From assembly GCA_946533525.1 (NCBI GenBank), contig CAMNBW010000054.1:1-8374 (forward strand): 8,374 bases of DNA, written 5' to 3'. The DNA comes from an uncultured Lachnospiraceae bacterium. GTDB taxonomy: Bacteria; Bacillota; Clostridia; Lachnospirales; Lachnospiraceae. Positions within the stretch are counted from its first letter, which is position 1, and the number at the start of each line of letters is the position of its first letter. The notes under the pieces were generated by a model, which was not told where the DNA came from, did no database searches, and saw nothing but the letters and a program-made list of their open reading frames with translations. Both the position numbers and the translations under genes were made by a program. Below are positions 6,654 through 8,374 of the stretch, one piece after another.

Positions 6654-8374
6654 ATGAAAAAATTTTTTGCGGTGAGCCGGCGGGAAGTGGTCCTTATGCT
6701 GATCGTTTTCGTAACCGCGGTATTGCCGCTGTTGACGGTAAACTGCATAAACGGGCACGACATCGATTATCATCTTTTGCGGATAGAGGCCTTAAAGACC
6801 GGAATAGAAAACGGTCTTCCCTTTCTCCGTGTAAATATGCTCTTTTTCGGCGGCGAGGGATATGCAAGCTCGATGTTTTATCCCGATTTTCTGCTCTATA
6901 TCCCGGCGCTCCTGCGTGTCCTGGGAGTGGGGATCAATCTGTCCTATCATATTTTTGTCGCGGTATGTATCGCAATGACCATTATAAGTTCATTTTTCTG
7001 CGCAAGATACATTACCCGAAGCTCCCTGGCCTCGCTGACGGCGATGGCCGTAACGGTTCTGTACCAGTATCATATAGACGATATATATACGCGCGCGGCT
7101 CTTGGCGAATTTACCGCAGCCATCTTTGTTCCCTTCATAATCGCGGGTATCTACGATCTGATATACAGGGATTTCAAAAAGCCGCAGATACTGGGTTTGG
7201 GAGCGGTGGGAGTAGTTCTTTGCCACACTATAACCACTCTCTACTGCATCATCCTGTGTGCCCTTGGGCTTGTTTTCTATGTGTGCAGATATATCCGCAA
7301 GGTAAGGAATATTCCTAAGCCCGATCTGAATTCATCGCCTGAAGTTATCCTGGACAGCGGCGGGGTTACGCGGCTTTACGATGAAAGCGCCGGTGAGATC
7401 AGGGATGTCACTCCTGCAAACAACAGGTTTGAAGAGAACCCGGTCAACGTATTTGTAAGGCTGATATTTACGCTGCTTTTGGTGTTGGCTCTTACGGCCT
7501 TTTATTGGATGCCAATGCTCGAACAGCTCCTCAGTATGAGCTTTCGTTTTACCGAATCTGTCTTCGATTTGAACTACGAAAAACTGCTCCTTAAGGATGT
7601 TTTTAAGAATTCCGTTCCCGGGATGGGGATAGCACCGTTTATTTTGCTGCTTCCCGCGGTCTTTGTGTCCCATAAGCGCTTCCCCCGGTTTGCGGATTTC
7701 TGCGCTGTTCTCGGAGTTTTATTTATGTTGTCTTCAACCGGGCTCATTCCCTGGAGCCGGCTTCAGGACGAGCTGTCCTTCCTGCAGTTTCCCTGGAGGT
7801 CTTTTATAATAGCCGGTCCGCTCCTTTCTGTTTCGGCGGGTATCTACATTGATGAATTTGTTAAGGGCTTTAAGGGAGACGGAGCGGGAGCTTCGGAACT
7901 GGCGATGCTTATCGTGGTGGCGGTAATGATTATTTCTGCCGTAGGCAATTATTCCAGAAACGAGGAGGGCTACTATTCTTACTCAGACGACTACTATGCC
8001 TATGCCCGGTATACCGAAAATGTAATAGGGGGCGAGTGGCTTCCGGAGGGCGCGGAGAACCGTCACAGGCTGAGCGATGACGCGGGTGTGGCCTACACTT
8101 CCTCGGGCGAGAAGCTTCCTGTGCGGCGTGACAGGAATTCGCTTTATATAGATATGGACAGAGCTGAGGAGTATCTTGACGTGCCCTTCCTTTACTATAA
8201 GGGCTATGAAGCTGTTAATACCGAGACGGGAGAGCGCCTTGAAGTCAGCCCGGAAGGGGATAATGGGCGGCTGCGGGTTTACACCGGGGAAGCCCTTCAT
8301 ATTTTTGTGCACTATCCGGGAACCGTACTTCAGCATCTTTCGACGGTCCTTACCCTTGCTGCATTGATATTCCT
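6654..8374 (+). CDS. Polytopic membrane protein, GT-C-like 'PTPS-related' family, probable glycosyltransferase (3' end outside window)
   Basis: An open frame of 573 codons starts at ATG 6654 and runs off the window edge without a stop. After a basic start (MKKF) there is a hydrophobic segment at 11-30, then a presumed extracellular loop with GHDIDYHLLR at 34-43, resembling the acidic loop motif of GT-C glycosyltransferases. Further hydrophobic segments lie near 76-92, 97-117, 126-138, 152-170, 180-212, 266-286, 325-339, 347-362, 384-400 and 415-430. FLQFPWRSF (377-385) and YTRAALGEF (145-153) are family signatures of the PF10131-type membrane proteins. Residues 432-555 form a soluble, probably extracellular, beta-rich region (PFLYYKGYEA at 511-520), and the visible end is entering a last membrane segment, so few residues are likely missing. 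It probably transfers a sugar from a polyprenyl-phosphate donor on the outer face. That role is inferred, since no member is assigned here by experiment. The AAGGA at 6634-6638 is 15 bases away, so coupling to the methyltransferase seems likely. Confidence 0.82.
   Translation, partial: MKKFFAVSRREVVLMLIVFVTAVLPLLTVNCINGHDIDYHLLRIEALKTGIENGLPFLRVNMLFFGGEGYASSMFYPDFLLYIPALLRVLGVGINLSYHIFVAVCIAMTIISSFFCARYITRSSLASLTAMAVTVLYQYHIDDIYTRAALGEFTAAIFVPFIIAGIYDLIYRDFKKPQILGLGAVGVVLCHTITTLYCIILCALGLVFYVCRYIRKVRNIPKPDLNSSPEVILDSGGVTRLYDESAGEIRDVTPANNRFEENPVNVFVRLIFTLLLVLALTAFYWMPMLEQLLSMSFRFTESVFDLNYEKLLLKDVFKNSVPGMGIAPFILLLPAVFVSHKRFPRFADFCAVLGVLFMLSSTGLIPWSRLQDELSFLQFPWRSFIIAGPLLSVSAGIYIDEFVKGFKGDGAGASELAMLIVVAVMIISAVGNYSRNEEGYYSYSDDYYAYARYTENVIGGEWLPEGAENRHRLSDDAGVAYTSSGEKLPVRRDRNSLYIDMDRAEEYLDVPFLYYKGYEAVNTETGERLEVSPEGDNGRLRVYTGEALHIFVHYPGTVLQHLSTVLTLAALIF

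Overview
The window looks like a chromosomal segment from a low-to-mid GC anaerobic Firmicute, most probably a Clostridia/Lachnospiraceae-type organism. This is an inference from three things: an AAA-ATPase-like/PD-(D/E)XK family gene of the kind common in gut clostridia, a clostridial 'high molecular weight rubredoxin' (flavin reductase plus rubredoxin), and purine-rich Shine-Dalgarno sites with sigma-A-type promoters. No sequence search was possible, so the taxon is tentative.

Layout. (1) 84-905: a shortened AAA-ATPase-like gene. It keeps the whole N-terminal ATPase region but jumps at about residue 256 to what looks like the extreme C-terminal tail of the family, as if the middle and the nuclease domain were deleted in frame. 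(2) 906-1089: a 184-base gap with a plausible promoter and a strong Shine-Dalgarno site. (3) 1090-1707: flavin reductase-rubredoxin fusion. (4) 1751-3511 and 3513-4607: a PglK-like ABC flippase/exporter followed almost immediately by a DegT-type PLP-dependent sugar aminotransferase. (5) 4591-5508, minus strand: an SDR-family NDP-sugar epimerase/reductase that converges on and overlaps the aminotransferase by 17 bases. A good plus-strand intrinsic terminator lies inside its coding sequence. (6) 5509-5611: a 103-base AT-rich divergent promoter region. (7) 5612-6646: a SAM methyltransferase with an N-terminal four-cysteine element. (8) 6654 to the window edge: a large multi-pass membrane protein of the GT-C-like, 'PTPS-related' type. 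It is open to base 8374 without a stop, so it is incomplete here.

How the genes may work together (inference). Genes 4-8 look like part of a surface-glycan locus. The aminotransferase, the SDR enzyme and the methyltransferase could make or decorate an amino- or deoxy-sugar. The ABC protein could flip a lipid-linked glycan across the membrane. The polytopic protein could transfer a sugar from a polyprenyl carrier on the outer face. No nucleotidyltransferase, 4,6-dehydratase, initiating phosphoglycosyltransferase, cytoplasmic glycosyltransferase or polymerase lies in the window, so the pathway and its sugar cannot be named. The flavin reductase-rubredoxin upstream is an electron-transfer protein with no obvious glycan role.

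I see no tRNA, rRNA, CRISPR array, insertion sequence or riboswitch. I also see no clear evidence for a wholly new system; the most unusual points are the internally deleted ATPase gene and the terminator embedded in an antisense coding region.
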